64,000 nt of DNA from Agrobacterium sp. RAC06 (GTDB lineage Bacteria; Pseudomonadota; Alphaproteobacteria; Rhizobiales; Rhizobiaceae), in the NCBI RefSeq assembly GCF_001713475.1, contig NZ_CP016499.1, positions 682,001-746,000 of the forward strand. The letters are read 5' to 3'. This document shows, piece by piece, positions 34,981 to 43,970 of this stretch (the first letter of the stretch is position 1; every line of letters starts with the position of its first letter). Position numbers and translations under genes: made by a program. The notes beneath the pieces are model-generated. The model was not told the origin of the DNA and did not search any database. It saw nothing but the letters and a program-made list of their open reading frames with translations.

Positions 34981-36198
34981 ATGAAGCTCACGGGACTTGA
35001 TGTTGCCATTGCAGGTGCTGGCGTCGGGGGATTGGCGCTCGGCACCATGCTCGCCCGGTTCGGCGCCTCCGTGACACTTTACGACCAGATGGATGCGCCC
35101 CGTCCAGTTGGCTCCGGTTTCGTGCTGCAGCCGACGGGGGCTCAGATTCTTGCGGCCATGGGGCTTCTCGATATAGTCGCCGCACGCGGGCGACGCATCG
35201 ACCGGATGGTCGGACGCTTGAAAGACGGCGGCAAGCCGGTGCTCGACGTGCGCTACCGGTCGGGCGAGTTCGGGATCGCTGTCCAGCGGGTGGCGCTGTT
35301 CGACACCTTGTTTGAGGCGGCGCGCGCGGCCGGCGTGACTTTCGAGGCATCGGCGCGGGTCCGCGGCGTTGAACCGGGGCAACGTGCCCGCCTTGTCTTT
35401 CAGGACGGTGTGCGTTCATTGCCGGCAGATCTTGTGATCGATGCCATGGGTGCCAATTCCCCGATCGGCAGTCGCCCGGATAGCGAACTCAGTTATGGCG
35501 CACTCTGGGCCACGGTGCCCTTCCCCGATGGCGGGCCATTCCAAGAGAACCTGCTCGAACAGCGCTACGACCGTGCCTCGCTGATGGCAGGTGTACTGCC
35601 GGTCGGGACCGCCCGCGAAGGGGCGCCCGCCATGGCGACCTTCTTCTGGAGCCTGCGAACGGCTGACCATCCCGAATGGGTCAAGGCTGGACGCGACGCT
35701 TGGCTGGAGGCGGTGGCCAAGCTCTGGCCCGCTGCGCTTCCGCTCGCTGCCGTCGCGGAGCCGGTTCATGCCCGCTATCGCCACCAGACGCGCCCGCCGG
35801 TGATCGGGCGGCATGTCGTGAGGATCGGTGATGCCTGGCATGCGACAAGCCCACAGCTCGGCCAGGGCGCGAACATGGCGCTGCTTGACGCTGCATCGCT
35901 CACCTCCGCACTGGTTGATGCAGAGGACGTCGAAGCGGCGATCGCACGGCATCTGCGGCAAAGGCAGATGCATGTGCGCAGCTACCAGTTCCTCAGTCGG
36001 GTGCTGACGCCCTTCTACCAATCGGACAGCCGCCTGCTGCCTGCCTTGCGGGATCATCTGATCGCGCCAGTGACGACTTTGCCGGGCGTGCGATCCATCA
36101 TCTCGACGCTTGTGACGGGCGATCTTCTCGACCCCGTCGGTCGGCTGCGGCTCTCCGAGACATTCGGGCGCGACGCAGAGGCCCGGTCGCACTCGTAA
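34981..36198 (+). CDS. FAD-dependent aromatic-type monooxygenase
   Basis: This is a class A flavoprotein monooxygenase (UbiH/PHBH fold), 405 residues. The dinucleotide motif GAGVGGLALG is at residues ~11-20, with VGSGFVLQPTGAQIL, and the second FAD motif is RIGDAWHATSPQLGQGANMALLDA near residue 280. Substrate unknown; a ubiquinone, salicylate or other aromatic hydroxylation are all possible. It follows mazG closely. Its last 101 bases overlap the 3' end of bchJ on the other strand. Confidence 0.85.
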   Translation: MKLTGLDVAIAGAGVGGLALGTMLARFGASVTLYDQMDAPRPVGSGFVLQPTGAQILAAMGLLDIVAARGRRIDRMVGRLKDGGKPVLDVRYRSGEFGIAVQRVALFDTLFEAARAAGVTFEASARVRGVEPGQRARLVFQDGVRSLPADLVIDAMGANSPIGSRPDSELSYGALWATVPFPDGGPFQENLLEQRYDRASLMAGVLPVGTAREGAPAMATFFWSLRTADHPEWVKAGRDAWLEAVAKLWPAALPLAAVAEPVHARYRHQTRPPVIGRHVVRIGDAWHATSPQLGQGANMALLDAASLTSALVDAEDVEAAIARHLRQRQMHVRSYQFLSRVLTPFYQSDSRLLPALRDHLIAPVTTLPGVRSIISTLVTGDLLDPVGRLRLSETFGRDAEARSHS

Positions 36199-36835
36199 TC
36201 GTCCATTCGCAACAGTCATTGCCCTTGGCTTGGCAGCGAGGATGCAGGACCGAGACTTGGGTTGCGGTCAAGGTGGCGAAGAGGCGTTCGAAGACGGCGC
36301 CATGCCAGGGGCAACCGGGCGTCGCGAGCGGGTTTTCCTGGATTGCTAGCTGCACGACCGGTTGGCGCCAGCCACGGACCTCACCTGAGAACCGGCCGCT
36401 CCCGGCAAAGGTCCAGGCATGGGCCGAGATAGCACGGACAAGCACGCGAGCCGAGACGGCGGCCGGCAAGTGCGGCAACAGGCGGCGGGCCGGTTTCGGG
36501 ATGCGATGGGCCAGCAGATAGTGGCCGGTACGGTGTCCCGCTTCCGCCAGGACGCGGGTGGCGTCCTGATCCGACAAGGTGTCGCAGAGTACGGCGAAGA
36601 GGCGCTGCGGCTCTCGTTCATCCAGCATCGTGCCGGGTGGATCGACGTAACGATGGCCGATGCCCGCGCGATCATAGATCTGGCGGGCCGTTTCTTCGCC
36701 AAACAGCTCCGATAGCGCCTGTCCCGTCTGGATCAGGCTGTTCGGCCCGATCCGGGCTGGCGTCCTGGCTTCTGGGACATCATCTGCGACATCGTCGTCG
36801 TACAGTCGCGCCAAGCTGCTGTCAGACGTGGGCAT
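36098..36835 (-). CDS. bchJ: BchJ family V4R-domain protein (bacteriochlorophyll synthesis)
   Basis: This is a 245-residue protein of the BchJ family, first named 4-vinyl reductase. The V4R domain occupies about residues 115-220, with [12 protein letters not shown] and a C-terminal Cys set in [15 protein letters not shown]. The N-terminus has [20 protein letters not shown], typical of BchJ. In Rhodobacter, bchJ sits beside bchE and is thought to help the substrate reach the pathway enzymes rather than to be the reductase. Start ATG 36835 overlaps the bchE end by 14 bases. The gene runs 101 bases antisense into the neighbouring monooxygenase. Confidence 0.85.
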   Translation of the reverse strand: MPTSDSSLARLYDDDVADDVPEARTPARIGPNSLIQTGQALSELFGEETARQIYDRAGIGHRYVDPPGTMLDEREPQRLFAVLCDTLSDQDATRVLAEAGHRTGHYLLAHRIPKPARRLLPHLPAAVSARVLVRAISAHAWTFAGSGRFSGEVRGWRQPVVQLAIQENPLATPGCPWHGAVFERLFATLTATQVSVLHPRCQAKGNDCCEWTITSATGPLRRARMSRRAAADRRGREDRPSQASR

Positions 36836-38453
36836 CGTGGCTCTCCGGCCCTCCGCCGCAGGCCAAGACCGGGGTGCGCGCCTCTTCCGCCGCCGCCGCC
36901 CCAGCCTTGCGTGCGCGCAGCTGGCTTGCTCTGTCGGAGGCCGCCTGCCAATCGTCGATCTGGGCCGGTGCAATCTTGCGGGTCATGTCGAAGCCGAAAT
37001 CGACCTTACCTTTGGATTGCGGCCCCCAGTAATTGTGCTTGCCGAGATCGTAGAATTTTCGTTCGAAGCCGGCTTTCATGAAGGCCTTGAGACAGCCGAG
37101 AAGATAGCGCCGCCGAAAGCCCTTGCCGCGCCAGGGGTAATGAAAGAGCGCCTTGATCATGTAGAAGCGTCGGTAGTTGTTCATGACGCGGTCGAGCAGT
37201 TCTGCGCGGTCCATGGCATCCGGCTTCATGATCGGTGTTACGAAATTGTATTTCGAGAAGTCGAAGATCTCGACCTTGTCGCCCAACTCCTGAAACAGCG
37301 GCGAGAAGGGCCAGGGCGTATACATCGCCCAGTTGGCGAGATCCGGGTTCCAGTCGCGGGCCATGCGATAGGTTTCCTCCAGCGTCTCCGCCGTCTCGTT
37401 TTCGAGCCCGACGATGAACTGCGCCTCGGTGAAGATATCGGCTTCACGGAGCAGACGGATCGCCTTCTTGTTCTCGGCGACCTTGGTCTCCTTGTTGAAG
37501 CGGTCGAGCTTCAGCTGGGCGGCGGCTTCCGTGCCGAGCGAGACATGCACGAGGCCGGCCTTGCGATAGAGGGCCAAATATTCCTCGTCGCGGATGATAT
37601 CGGTAACGCGGGTGTTGATGCCCCATTTCACCTTGTCCGGCAGGCCGCGGGAAATTAGCTCTTCGCAGAAGGCGATGAACTTCTTGCGATTGATGGTGGG
37701 CTCCTCGTCGGCGAGGATGAAGAAGCCGACCTGATGGTCGTTGACCAGCTTTTCGATCTCGTCGACCACCTTCTTCGGATCGCGGATGCGGTAGTCGCGC
37801 CAGAACTTCCACTGCGAGCAAAACGAGCAGGTGAAGGGGCAACCGCGCGCCATATTGGGGATCGCGACGCGCACGCCGAGCGGCACATAGATGTATTTCT
37901 CCCATTCGAGCAGCGTCCAGTCCGGCTCGACGGCATCGAAGTTCTTGACGGTGGGAGCCGCTGGCGTCGCGATGATCTTGCCGTCGTCGGTGACATAGGC
38001 GAGACCCTTGATGCCCGCCCTCGCCTCCTTCCAGTTGCCGGCGGCAAAGGCGCGGGCAAGTTCGACGATGATCTCCTCGCCCTCGCCACGGACGATGACG
38101 TCGATATAGGGCGCCTCGGTCAAGACCTGCTGGTACATGAAGGTGGCATGGATGCCGCCGAGAACCCGGAGCGCCTTGGGGCAGACCTCTTTTGCGATCT
38201 CGAGGCAGCGCTCAGCCATGTAGATCGACGGGGTGATCGCGGTGCAGCCGATCAAATCCGGCTGAAGACGGCGCAATTCGTCACGCAGCCGGTCTTCGGT
38301 CATGTCGTTGGTCATGGCATCGAGGAAGTGGATGTCGGTGAAGCCCGCGGACTTCAGCGCCCCGCCGAGATAGGCGACCCAGGCGGGTGGCCAGTTGCCG
38401 GCAATCTCGGCGCCGCCGGAATGATAGTTCGGATGAATGAAGACGACGCGCAT
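36822..38453 (-). CDS. bchE: Mg-protoporphyrin IX monomethyl ester anaerobic cyclase BchE
   Basis: This is the oxygen-independent cyclase forming ring E of bacteriochlorophyll. At 543 residues, the N-terminal B12-binding domain opens with the near-invariant [20 protein letters not shown], and the radical SAM cluster Cys are 205, 209 and 212 (CPFTCSFC). [18 protein letters not shown] and [12 protein letters not shown] follow in BchE order, and the tail has the ACGGG motif also seen in Rhodobacter BchE. This is a true BchE by sequence, not a distant radical SAM relative. ATG 38453 has GGAGG five bases upstream. An FNR/FixK-type box precedes it, fitting low-oxygen expression. No other photosynthesis genes are in the window. 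Confidence 0.93.
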   Translation of the reverse strand: MRVVFIHPNYHSGGAEIAGNWPPAWVAYLGGALKSAGFTDIHFLDAMTNDMTEDRLRDELRRLQPDLIGCTAITPSIYMAERCLEIAKEVCPKALRVLGGIHATFMYQQVLTEAPYIDVIVRGEGEEIIVELARAFAAGNWKEARAGIKGLAYVTDDGKIIATPAAPTVKNFDAVEPDWTLLEWEKYIYVPLGVRVAIPNMARGCPFTCSFCSQWKFWRDYRIRDPKKVVDEIEKLVNDHQVGFFILADEEPTINRKKFIAFCEELISRGLPDKVKWGINTRVTDIIRDEEYLALYRKAGLVHVSLGTEAAAQLKLDRFNKETKVAENKKAIRLLREADIFTEAQFIVGLENETAETLEETYRMARDWNPDLANWAMYTPWPFSPLFQELGDKVEIFDFSKYNFVTPIMKPDAMDRAELLDRVMNNYRRFYMIKALFHYPWRGKGFRRRYLLGCLKAFMKAGFERKFYDLGKHNYWGPQSKGKVDFGFDMTRKIAPAQIDDWQAASDRASQLRARKAGAAAAEEARTPVLACGGGPESHDAHV

Positions 38454-38506
38454 GACCACCTCCCAAATGCGTAAACAAAAGTTGACACATTTTGTCGGAC
38501 GATCAG

Positions 38507-38520
38507 TTGACCTGGATCAA
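38507..38520 (-). promoter_or_regulatory. FNR/FixK-type box upstream of bchE
   Basis: TTGACCTGGATCAA matches the anaerobox TTGAY-N4-RTCAA exactly in both half-sites. It lies 54-67 bases upstream of the bchE start codon and just beyond the hflX stop (38537). Anaerobic or microaerobic activation by FnrL/FixK is established for bchE in purple bacteria; here it is inferred. Confidence 0.6.
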
Positions 38521-38536
38521 TGGGTTGAGAGGGGGC

Positions 38537-39871
38537 TCAGCGCTCCCAATCTTCTTTTTCGGTTGGCTTCTGAGCCCCGAGCTTGCGTTCGAGTTCCTGG
38601 GCCTGGCGGTCGGTCAGGCGTACGTCGAGGCTGACGGAGCCGTCTTCATGGTCCTCCCGGTCGCTGACGACGGCGTTTTCATAAAGCCAGGAGATCACCG
38701 CGTGCTTGTCGGCGGGAATGGTGATCGTCGCCTCGGTCAGGACGCCGGAGAGGCGCTGCGAGATCACGTCGAGAAGCGTGTCGACGCCCTCCCCGCTGAC
38801 GGCGGAGACGGGCAGTACGTTTTCGCGGCCGGCCGCCTTCTGAAGGATTCCGTCGTGGTTCTCGGGATCGAGGCGGTCGATCTTGTTCCAGACTTCAAGG
38901 ATGCGCTCGGCGCGTTCCTTCTCGTCGATGCCGAGGTCGTCGAGAATGCGCAGGACATCGGCAGACTGGGCGCCGTTGTCCGGGTCCGACATGTCGCGGA
39001 CATGCAGGACCAGATCGGCTTCCAGCACTTCTTCCAGCGTCGCGCGGAAGGCGGCGACGAGGTGGGTCGGCAGGTCGGAGATGAAGCCGACGGTGTCGGA
39101 CATGATCACGGTTCGGCCATGCGGCAGCTTCATCCGGCGCAGCGTCGGGTCAAGCGTCGCGAACAGCATGTCTTCGGCGAGCACGCCCGCACCGGTGATG
39201 CGGTTGAACAGCGTCGACTTGCCGGCATTGGTGTAACCGACAAGTGCCACGATCGGATGCGGCACCTTGCGGCGCTTGGCGCGGTGCAGCTGGCGGGTCC
39301 GGACCACCTGTTCGAGCTCGCGCTCAAGCTTGATGATCTTGTCCTGCAGCTGGCGGCGGTCGGCTTCGATCTGGGTTTCACCCGGACCACCCATGAAGCC
39401 AGCACCACCGCGCTGGCGTTCAAGGTGGGTCCAGGAACGGACCAGACGGCCCTTCTGGTAATTCAGATGGGCGAGCTCGACCTGCAGCGTGCCTTCCTTG
39501 GTGGAGGCGCGGCGGCCGAAGATCTCAAGGATCAGGCCCGTACGGTCGATGACCTTGGCGCCCCATTCCTTTTCGAGATTGCGTTGCTGAACCGGGGTGA
39601 GCGGATGATCGACGATGACGAGACCCGCGTCGAACTCGTCGAGCAGTGCCTTCACTTCGGCGATCTTGCCAGATCCCATCAGCGTTGCCGGGCGCGGCTG
39701 GTTGACCTGAACAATCAGACCCTGAACGATGGTGAGGTCGATGGCACGGGCAAGGCCGATCGCCTCTTCGAGACGTGCTTCGTTGGACCGGCTCGGGGCC
39801 GGCGGGGCCCCTTCAGGCAGTGCTTGCGCCTTCGCCTGCTTCAGGACGGGCACGAGCACGAGCGCCCGCAT
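38537..39871 (-). CDS. hflX: GTPase HflX
   Basis: This is a ribosome-associated GTPase that rescues stalled ribosomes after stress, 444 residues. The N-terminal HflX domain has LTPVQQRNLEKEWGAKVIDR and the glycine-rich GGAGFMGGPGETQIE linker; the G domain has G1 GYTNAGKST, G3 DTVGFI and G4 NKID. The only usable start in frame is ATG 39871; upstream the frame has no start before a stop inside hfq. It follows hfq, the usual hfq-hflX pairing. Confidence 0.94.
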   Translation of the reverse strand: MRALVLVPVLKQAKAQALPEGAPPAPSRSNEARLEEAIGLARAIDLTIVQGLIVQVNQPRPATLMGSGKIAEVKALLDEFDAGLVIVDHPLTPVQQRNLEKEWGAKVIDRTGLILEIFGRRASTKEGTLQVELAHLNYQKGRLVRSWTHLERQRGGAGFMGGPGETQIEADRRQLQDKIIKLERELEQVVRTRQLHRAKRRKVPHPIVALVGYTNAGKSTLFNRITGAGVLAEDMLFATLDPTLRRMKLPHGRTVIMSDTVGFISDLPTHLVAAFRATLEEVLEADLVLHVRDMSDPDNGAQSADVLRILDDLGIDEKERAERILEVWNKIDRLDPENHDGILQKAAGRENVLPVSAVSGEGVDTLLDVISQRLSGVLTEATITIPADKHAVISWLYENAVVSDREDHEDGSVSLDVRLTDRQAQELERKLGAQKPTEKEDWER

Positions 39872-39938
39872 GTCATCCCGGCGCTTTTCGTCCTCCGGGA
39901 TGATCGATTCGTTCTTTGTATCTCGGCTTGTGATGATC

Positions 39939-40190
39939 TCAGTCCTGTCCGGAAGAGGCTTCGTCGTTCTCGAACATCGTCATCGGCTGGCCGGGCATGA
40001 TGGTCGAGATGGCGTGCTTGTAGACCAGCTGGGAATGGCCGTCGCGTCGCAGGAGAACACAGAAATTGTCAAAGGATGTCACAACACCGGTCAGCTTCAC
40101 GCCGTTGATCAAGAAGATCGTCAGCGAAATCTTCTGCTTTCGTACGGTGTTGAGGAAGAGATCCTGCAGGTTCTGAGAACGTTCCGCCAT
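39939..40190 (-). CDS. hfq: RNA chaperone Hfq
   Basis: This is a hexameric Sm-like protein mediating sRNA-mRNA pairing, 83 residues. It has the N-terminal [20 protein letters not shown], Sm1 and Sm2 regions ([33 protein letters not shown]) and a short acidic C-tail, the normal alphaproteobacterial length. It lies between dat and hflX in the canonical rhizobial order. It would be the partner for any trans-acting small RNA such as the candidate at 22.3 kb. Confidence 0.97.
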   Translation of the reverse strand: MAERSQNLQDLFLNTVRKQKISLTIFLINGVKLTGVVTSFDNFCVLLRRDGHSQLVYKHAISTIMPGQPMTMFENDEASSGQD

Positions 40191-40302
40191 GGCGCCGCTT
40201 CTTTCTTTCTTGCCGGTCCTTTGTCGACCGGTGTGATTATTGTTTGTTAACTGATCAGCGTCGGGAAAATGCCCCTCGTCCCTTCGCCGAAAAAACGTGG
40301 TA

Positions 40303-41166
40303 TCAAATCACCGTCTTCTCCGCAACGTCGAAAAAGGTCGAACGGATGCGCTCGGCCATGGCGCCGGGATGGCCGTTTCCGATCGGCTGGCCGTCGATTT
40401 CGACGATCGGAAAACAGATGCTGGTGGCGGCGGTGATGAAGACCTCGCGCGCATTGAGCATTTCCTCGCGGGAAAACTCTCGCTCCTGCACGTTGATCCC
40501 CAACCTGTCCGTTACGTCCATCAGGCCTGTGCGCGTGATGCCGCGCAGGATGCCGTGTTCGGCGGGACGGGTGACGAGCACCCCATCCTTATCGACGATC
40601 CAGACATTGGTCGCCGCCCCTTCCGTCACCATGCCGCGCGAATCGACATAGATCGCTTCCTGCGCACCCTTCTCCTTGGCCGCCTGACGGGCCATGGCAT
40701 TGGGCAAAAGGCCGACTGTCTTGATGTCGACGCGGTCCCAACGGTTGTCCGGCAGAGTGATCGCCTTCAGACCCGTCTCATTCTTCTTCGCGATCACAGA
40801 GGGATCGGTGATCTTGGCTGTGATCACCAGGCTCGGCGGCGTGTCGGCTGAGGGATAGACGTGGTCGCGCCGGGCCACACCGCGCGTCACCTGGAGATAG
40901 AAGAGACCATTCTTCACACGATTGCGGCGTGCCACTTCACGGATGACCTGGGTCAGGGCCGCGCGGCTCATCGGGGACTTCATCTGGAGTTCGGACAACG
41001 AACGATCAAGGCGATCAAGATGTCGGGTGAGATCGACGATCACACCATGGCGGATTTCGCAGACCTCGTAGACCCCATCGGCGAATTGGTAGCCGCGATC
41101 CTCGATATGCACCGCCGCGTCGGCATGAGGCAGGTAACGGCCATTGACATAGGCGATGCGTGGCAT
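40303..41166 (-). CDS. dat: D-amino acid aminotransferase (class IV PLP enzyme)
   Basis: This is a PLP-dependent fold-type IV aminotransferase, 287 residues, interconverting D-alanine/2-oxoglutarate and D-glutamate/pyruvate. It opens with [23 protein letters not shown] and has [20 protein letters not shown]; the PLP lysine is in the [13 protein letters not shown] region. The class also includes branched-chain aminotransferases, but this conserved position between trkA and hfq carries dat in rhizobia. ATG 41166 was chosen because homology starts there, 13 bases after the trkA stop. Confidence 0.9.
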   Translation of the reverse strand: MPRIAYVNGRYLPHADAAVHIEDRGYQFADGVYEVCEIRHGVIVDLTRHLDRLDRSLSELQMKSPMSRAALTQVIREVARRNRVKNGLFYLQVTRGVARRDHVYPSADTPPSLVITAKITDPSVIAKKNETGLKAITLPDNRWDRVDIKTVGLLPNAMARQAAKEKGAQEAIYVDSRGMVTEGAATNVWIVDKDGVLVTRPAEHGILRGITRTGLMDVTDRLGINVQEREFSREEMLNAREVFITAATSICFPIVEIDGQPIGNGHPGAMAERIRSTFFDVAEKTVI

Positions 41167-41179
41167 GGGGTTGGGACCT

Positions 41180-42556
41180 TCAGAAATACTGGATCGAAAC
41201 GCGGAAGAGTTGCTCGACGTGGCGTACGGCGTCGGCAGCGGCGAACATGACGACGCGATCCTTGGCCTTGATCTTGGTTTCACCATTCGGGCGGATCACC
41301 GTCTTGTCGCGCAGGATTGCGCCCACGCGCAGACCGGGCGGAAGCTCGAGTTCACGGAAGGGCTTGCCGACGAGCGGCGAGGTCTCAAGCGCCTCGGCCT
41401 CAATGACTTCGGCCTTGCCCTTCTGCACCGCATAGACGGCGCGGATACGGCCCTTGCGCACATGCTGGAGTACGCGAGAAATCGTCACGGCACGCGGGTT
41501 GATATGAGCATCAATGCCAATCGACGTCGCCAGATCGTGGAAGGACGGGCTGTTGATCAGCGCCATACCCGACTTGCAGCCCAGGCGCTTGGCCATGGCA
41601 GCACTCAGGATGTTGGTCTGATCATTGTTGGTGAGCGTCACCATCAGGTCGGCGTCCTGGATGTCGGCCTGCTGGAGGATGTTCTGATCGAGCGCCGAGC
41701 CATGCAGCACGATGCCGTCCTGCAGCTGATCGGATACGGACAGCGCGCGCTCGCGGTCGTTCTCGATGATCTTCAGACGCGTTTTGGGCTGCATCTGCTC
41801 AATAGACTTGGCGACGTAGTAGCCGATGTTACCGCCGCCGGCGATGACGATACGGGCGGCCTCCTGTTCTTCATGACCGAAAAGGCCAAGGGTTCGACGG
41901 GCGTGGTCCCGCTGGCAGATGACATAGGCCAGGTCGCCGACCTGCAGGTGGTCCTGCGAGCGAACGACGTGCAGGCGACCGTTGCGCCAGATGGCGCAGA
42001 CGGTGGCCATCAGATCGGGGAAGAGTTCGCTCAACTGATTGAGCGGCGTATCCACCACCGGGCAATCTTCCATGCACTCGATGGCAAGCATCGCAATATG
42101 GTCGTCGGCGAAACGGACGATATCGGTGGCGCCGGGGAAGGAAATCCGGCGCAACACCATCTTGCCGACTTCGATCTCGGGCGAGATCGTGACGTCGATC
42201 GGCAGATTATCGCGACTGAACAGATCCGAATATTCGGGACGCAGATAGTTTTGCGAGCGGATACGGGCAATCTTGGTCGGCACGTTGAACAGGGAATGCG
42301 CAACCTGGCAGGCTGTCATGTTGATCTCGTCATAAAGCGTGACGGCGATCAGCATTTCCGCCTGGTCTGCGCCGGCGCGCGCCAGCACGTCCGGATGGGC
42401 GCCGTGACCGACATAGCCGCTGACATCGAGGGTCTCGGTGATGTGCGAGACGAGCGACGCCGAGGTGTCGATCACCGAGACATCGTTGCCCTCCTGGGAG
42501 AGGCGTTCGGCGATACCGTAACCGACCTGGCCCGCGCCGCAGATGATGACTTTCAT
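41180..42556 (-). CDS. trkA: Trk potassium uptake regulatory NAD-binding protein TrkA
   Basis: This is the cytoplasmic peripheral subunit gating Trk/Ktr potassium channels, 458 residues. It has two tandem RCK units: RCK_N with ICGAGQVGYGIAERL at the N-terminus and IVIAGGGNIGYYVAKSIEQ near residue 230, each followed by an RCK_C (TrkA_C) domain (ISPEIEVGKMVLRR; PFRELELPPGLRVGAI). The TrkH/G membrane partner is not in this window. It lies between ntrX and dat, 49 bases after ntrX. Confidence 0.96.
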   Translation of the reverse strand: MKVIICGAGQVGYGIAERLSQEGNDVSVIDTSASLVSHITETLDVSGYVGHGAHPDVLARAGADQAEMLIAVTLYDEINMTACQVAHSLFNVPTKIARIRSQNYLRPEYSDLFSRDNLPIDVTISPEIEVGKMVLRRISFPGATDIVRFADDHIAMLAIECMEDCPVVDTPLNQLSELFPDLMATVCAIWRNGRLHVVRSQDHLQVGDLAYVICQRDHARRTLGLFGHEEQEAARIVIAGGGNIGYYVAKSIEQMQPKTRLKIIENDRERALSVSDQLQDGIVLHGSALDQNILQQADIQDADLMVTLTNNDQTNILSAAMAKRLGCKSGMALINSPSFHDLATSIGIDAHINPRAVTISRVLQHVRKGRIRAVYAVQKGKAEVIEAEALETSPLVGKPFRELELPPGLRVGAILRDKTVIRPNGETKIKAKDRVVMFAAADAVRHVEQLFRVSIQYF

Positions 42557-42605
42557 GGCAAGCTTCCTGCCCCAGGTTCGCGTCTACCGGATTCGTTTCG
42601 CCCGC

Positions 42606-43970
42606 TTATACGCCAAGCGATTTCAGTTTGCGATGGAGGGCCGAGCGTTCCATGCCGACGAATTCCGCGGTCCGCGAAATATTGCCACCGAAGCGGTTGA
42701 TCTGGGCAATCAGATAGTCGCGTTCGAACATCTCGCGCGCTTCGCGCAGCGGCAGCGTCATGATGTGCGTGTCGTTGCGAGCGGACACCTTCGGCAGCAT
42801 GTCCGAGAGATCCTGCGGCAGCATTTCGGCGCTGATCGGCGAATCAGGGCTGTCGCCCTGAGCCAGGATCATCAATCGTTCGATGTTGTTGCGCAGTTGA
42901 CGGATGTTGCCCGGCCAGTCGTTCGCCTGCAGAACCGCCATCGCGTCGTCGCCGATCTTGCGCTGGCGGATGCCGGCCTGTTCGGAAACCTGACGCATGA
43001 ACATGTCGACCAGGAACGGGATATCCTCGCGGCGCTCGGCAAGTGCCGGTACCTTGACCGGGACCACGGCCAGGCGATGAAACAGGTCTTCGCGGAAACG
43101 GCCTTCGGCGATCAGGCTTTCCAGATTGTAGGCGCTCGACGAGATGATGCGCACATCGACCTTGACGCGCTTGGACCCGCCGATACGCTCGAACTGCTGT
43201 TCGACGAGCACGCGTAGGATCTTGTTCTGCGTCTCGCGCGGCATTTCGCCGATTTCATCAAGATAGAGAATACCGCGATGGGCCTCTTCGAGCGCACCGA
43301 TCCGGCGCGGTTGGCCAGGTGTGCCCTCGGTGCCGAACAATGCCATTTCCATGCGATCAGGCGTGATCGCTGCCGCGTTCAGCGAGACGAACGGTCCGCC
43401 TGAGCGGGCCGATCGTTTGTGGATCATGCGTGCGACGAGTTCCTTGCCCGAACCGGAGGGGCCGAAGATCATGATGCGGCTGTTGGTCGGCGCAATCTTT
43501 TCTATCGTCTGGCGCAATTGCGAGACGGCGACCGAGGTGCCGATGAGTTCAATCGCGTCACCCGTGCGGCGCTTCAATTCGGAGACCTCGCGTTTCAGCT
43601 TGGAATTCTCCAGCGCGCGCTCGGCAATCAGGATCAGCCGATCCGCCTTGAAGGGCTTCTCGATGAAGTCGAAGGCGCCCCGCTTGATCGCCGAGACTGC
43701 TGTCTCGACATTGCCGTGCCCCGAGATCATCACCACAGGCAAGTCGGGATGGCGCAGCTTGATCTCGTCGAGCAGCGACAGGCCGTCGAGCCGGCTACCC
43801 TGCATCCAGATGTCGAGGAAGACCAGCCGCGGCACACGATCCGAAATAGCGGCCAGAGCGCTGTCGGCGTCGTGCGCCGTCCGGGTCTCATGCCCTTCGT
43901 CGCTCAGGATGCCGGAGACGATCTCGCGAATGTCTTCTTCGTCGTCGACTACGAGAATATCAGAGGCCAT
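42606..43970 (-). CDS. ntrX: Nitrogen assimilation response regulator NtrX
   Basis: This is the response regulator of the NtrY/NtrX system, 454 residues. Receiver: DILVVDDEEDI, phospho-Asp53 in LVFLDIWMQG. An AAA+ domain follows with Walker A GPSGSGKE and an ILYLDEIGEMP Walker B, then a Fis-type HTH (GGNISRTAEFVGMERSALHRKL). The sigma-54-contacting GAFTGA loop is absent; the corresponding place reads LFGTEGTPGQPRR, as known for alphaproteobacterial NtrX, so it probably does not activate sigma-54 directly. Its start overlaps the ntrY end by 11 bases. Confidence 0.96.
   Translation of the reverse strand: MASDILVVDDEEDIREIVSGILSDEGHETRTAHDADSALAAISDRVPRLVFLDIWMQGSRLDGLSLLDEIKLRHPDLPVVMISGHGNVETAVSAIKRGAFDFIEKPFKADRLILIAERALENSKLKREVSELKRRTGDAIELIGTSVAVSQLRQTIEKIAPTNSRIMIFGPSGSGKELVARMIHKRSARSGGPFVSLNAAAITPDRMEMALFGTEGTPGQPRRIGALEEAHRGILYLDEIGEMPRETQNKILRVLVEQQFERIGGSKRVKVDVRIISSSAYNLESLIAEGRFREDLFHRLAVVPVKVPALAERREDIPFLVDMFMRQVSEQAGIRQRKIGDDAMAVLQANDWPGNIRQLRNNIERLMILAQGDSPDSPISAEMLPQDLSDMLPKVSARNDTHIMTLPLREAREMFERDYLIAQINRFGGNISRTAEFVGMERSALHRKLKSLGV

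Noticed and set aside
38470..38500. PpsR/CrtJ site (TGT-N12-ACA) upstream of bchE
   Set aside because: Only a near match ending in ACG was seen, so it was not listed as a feature.
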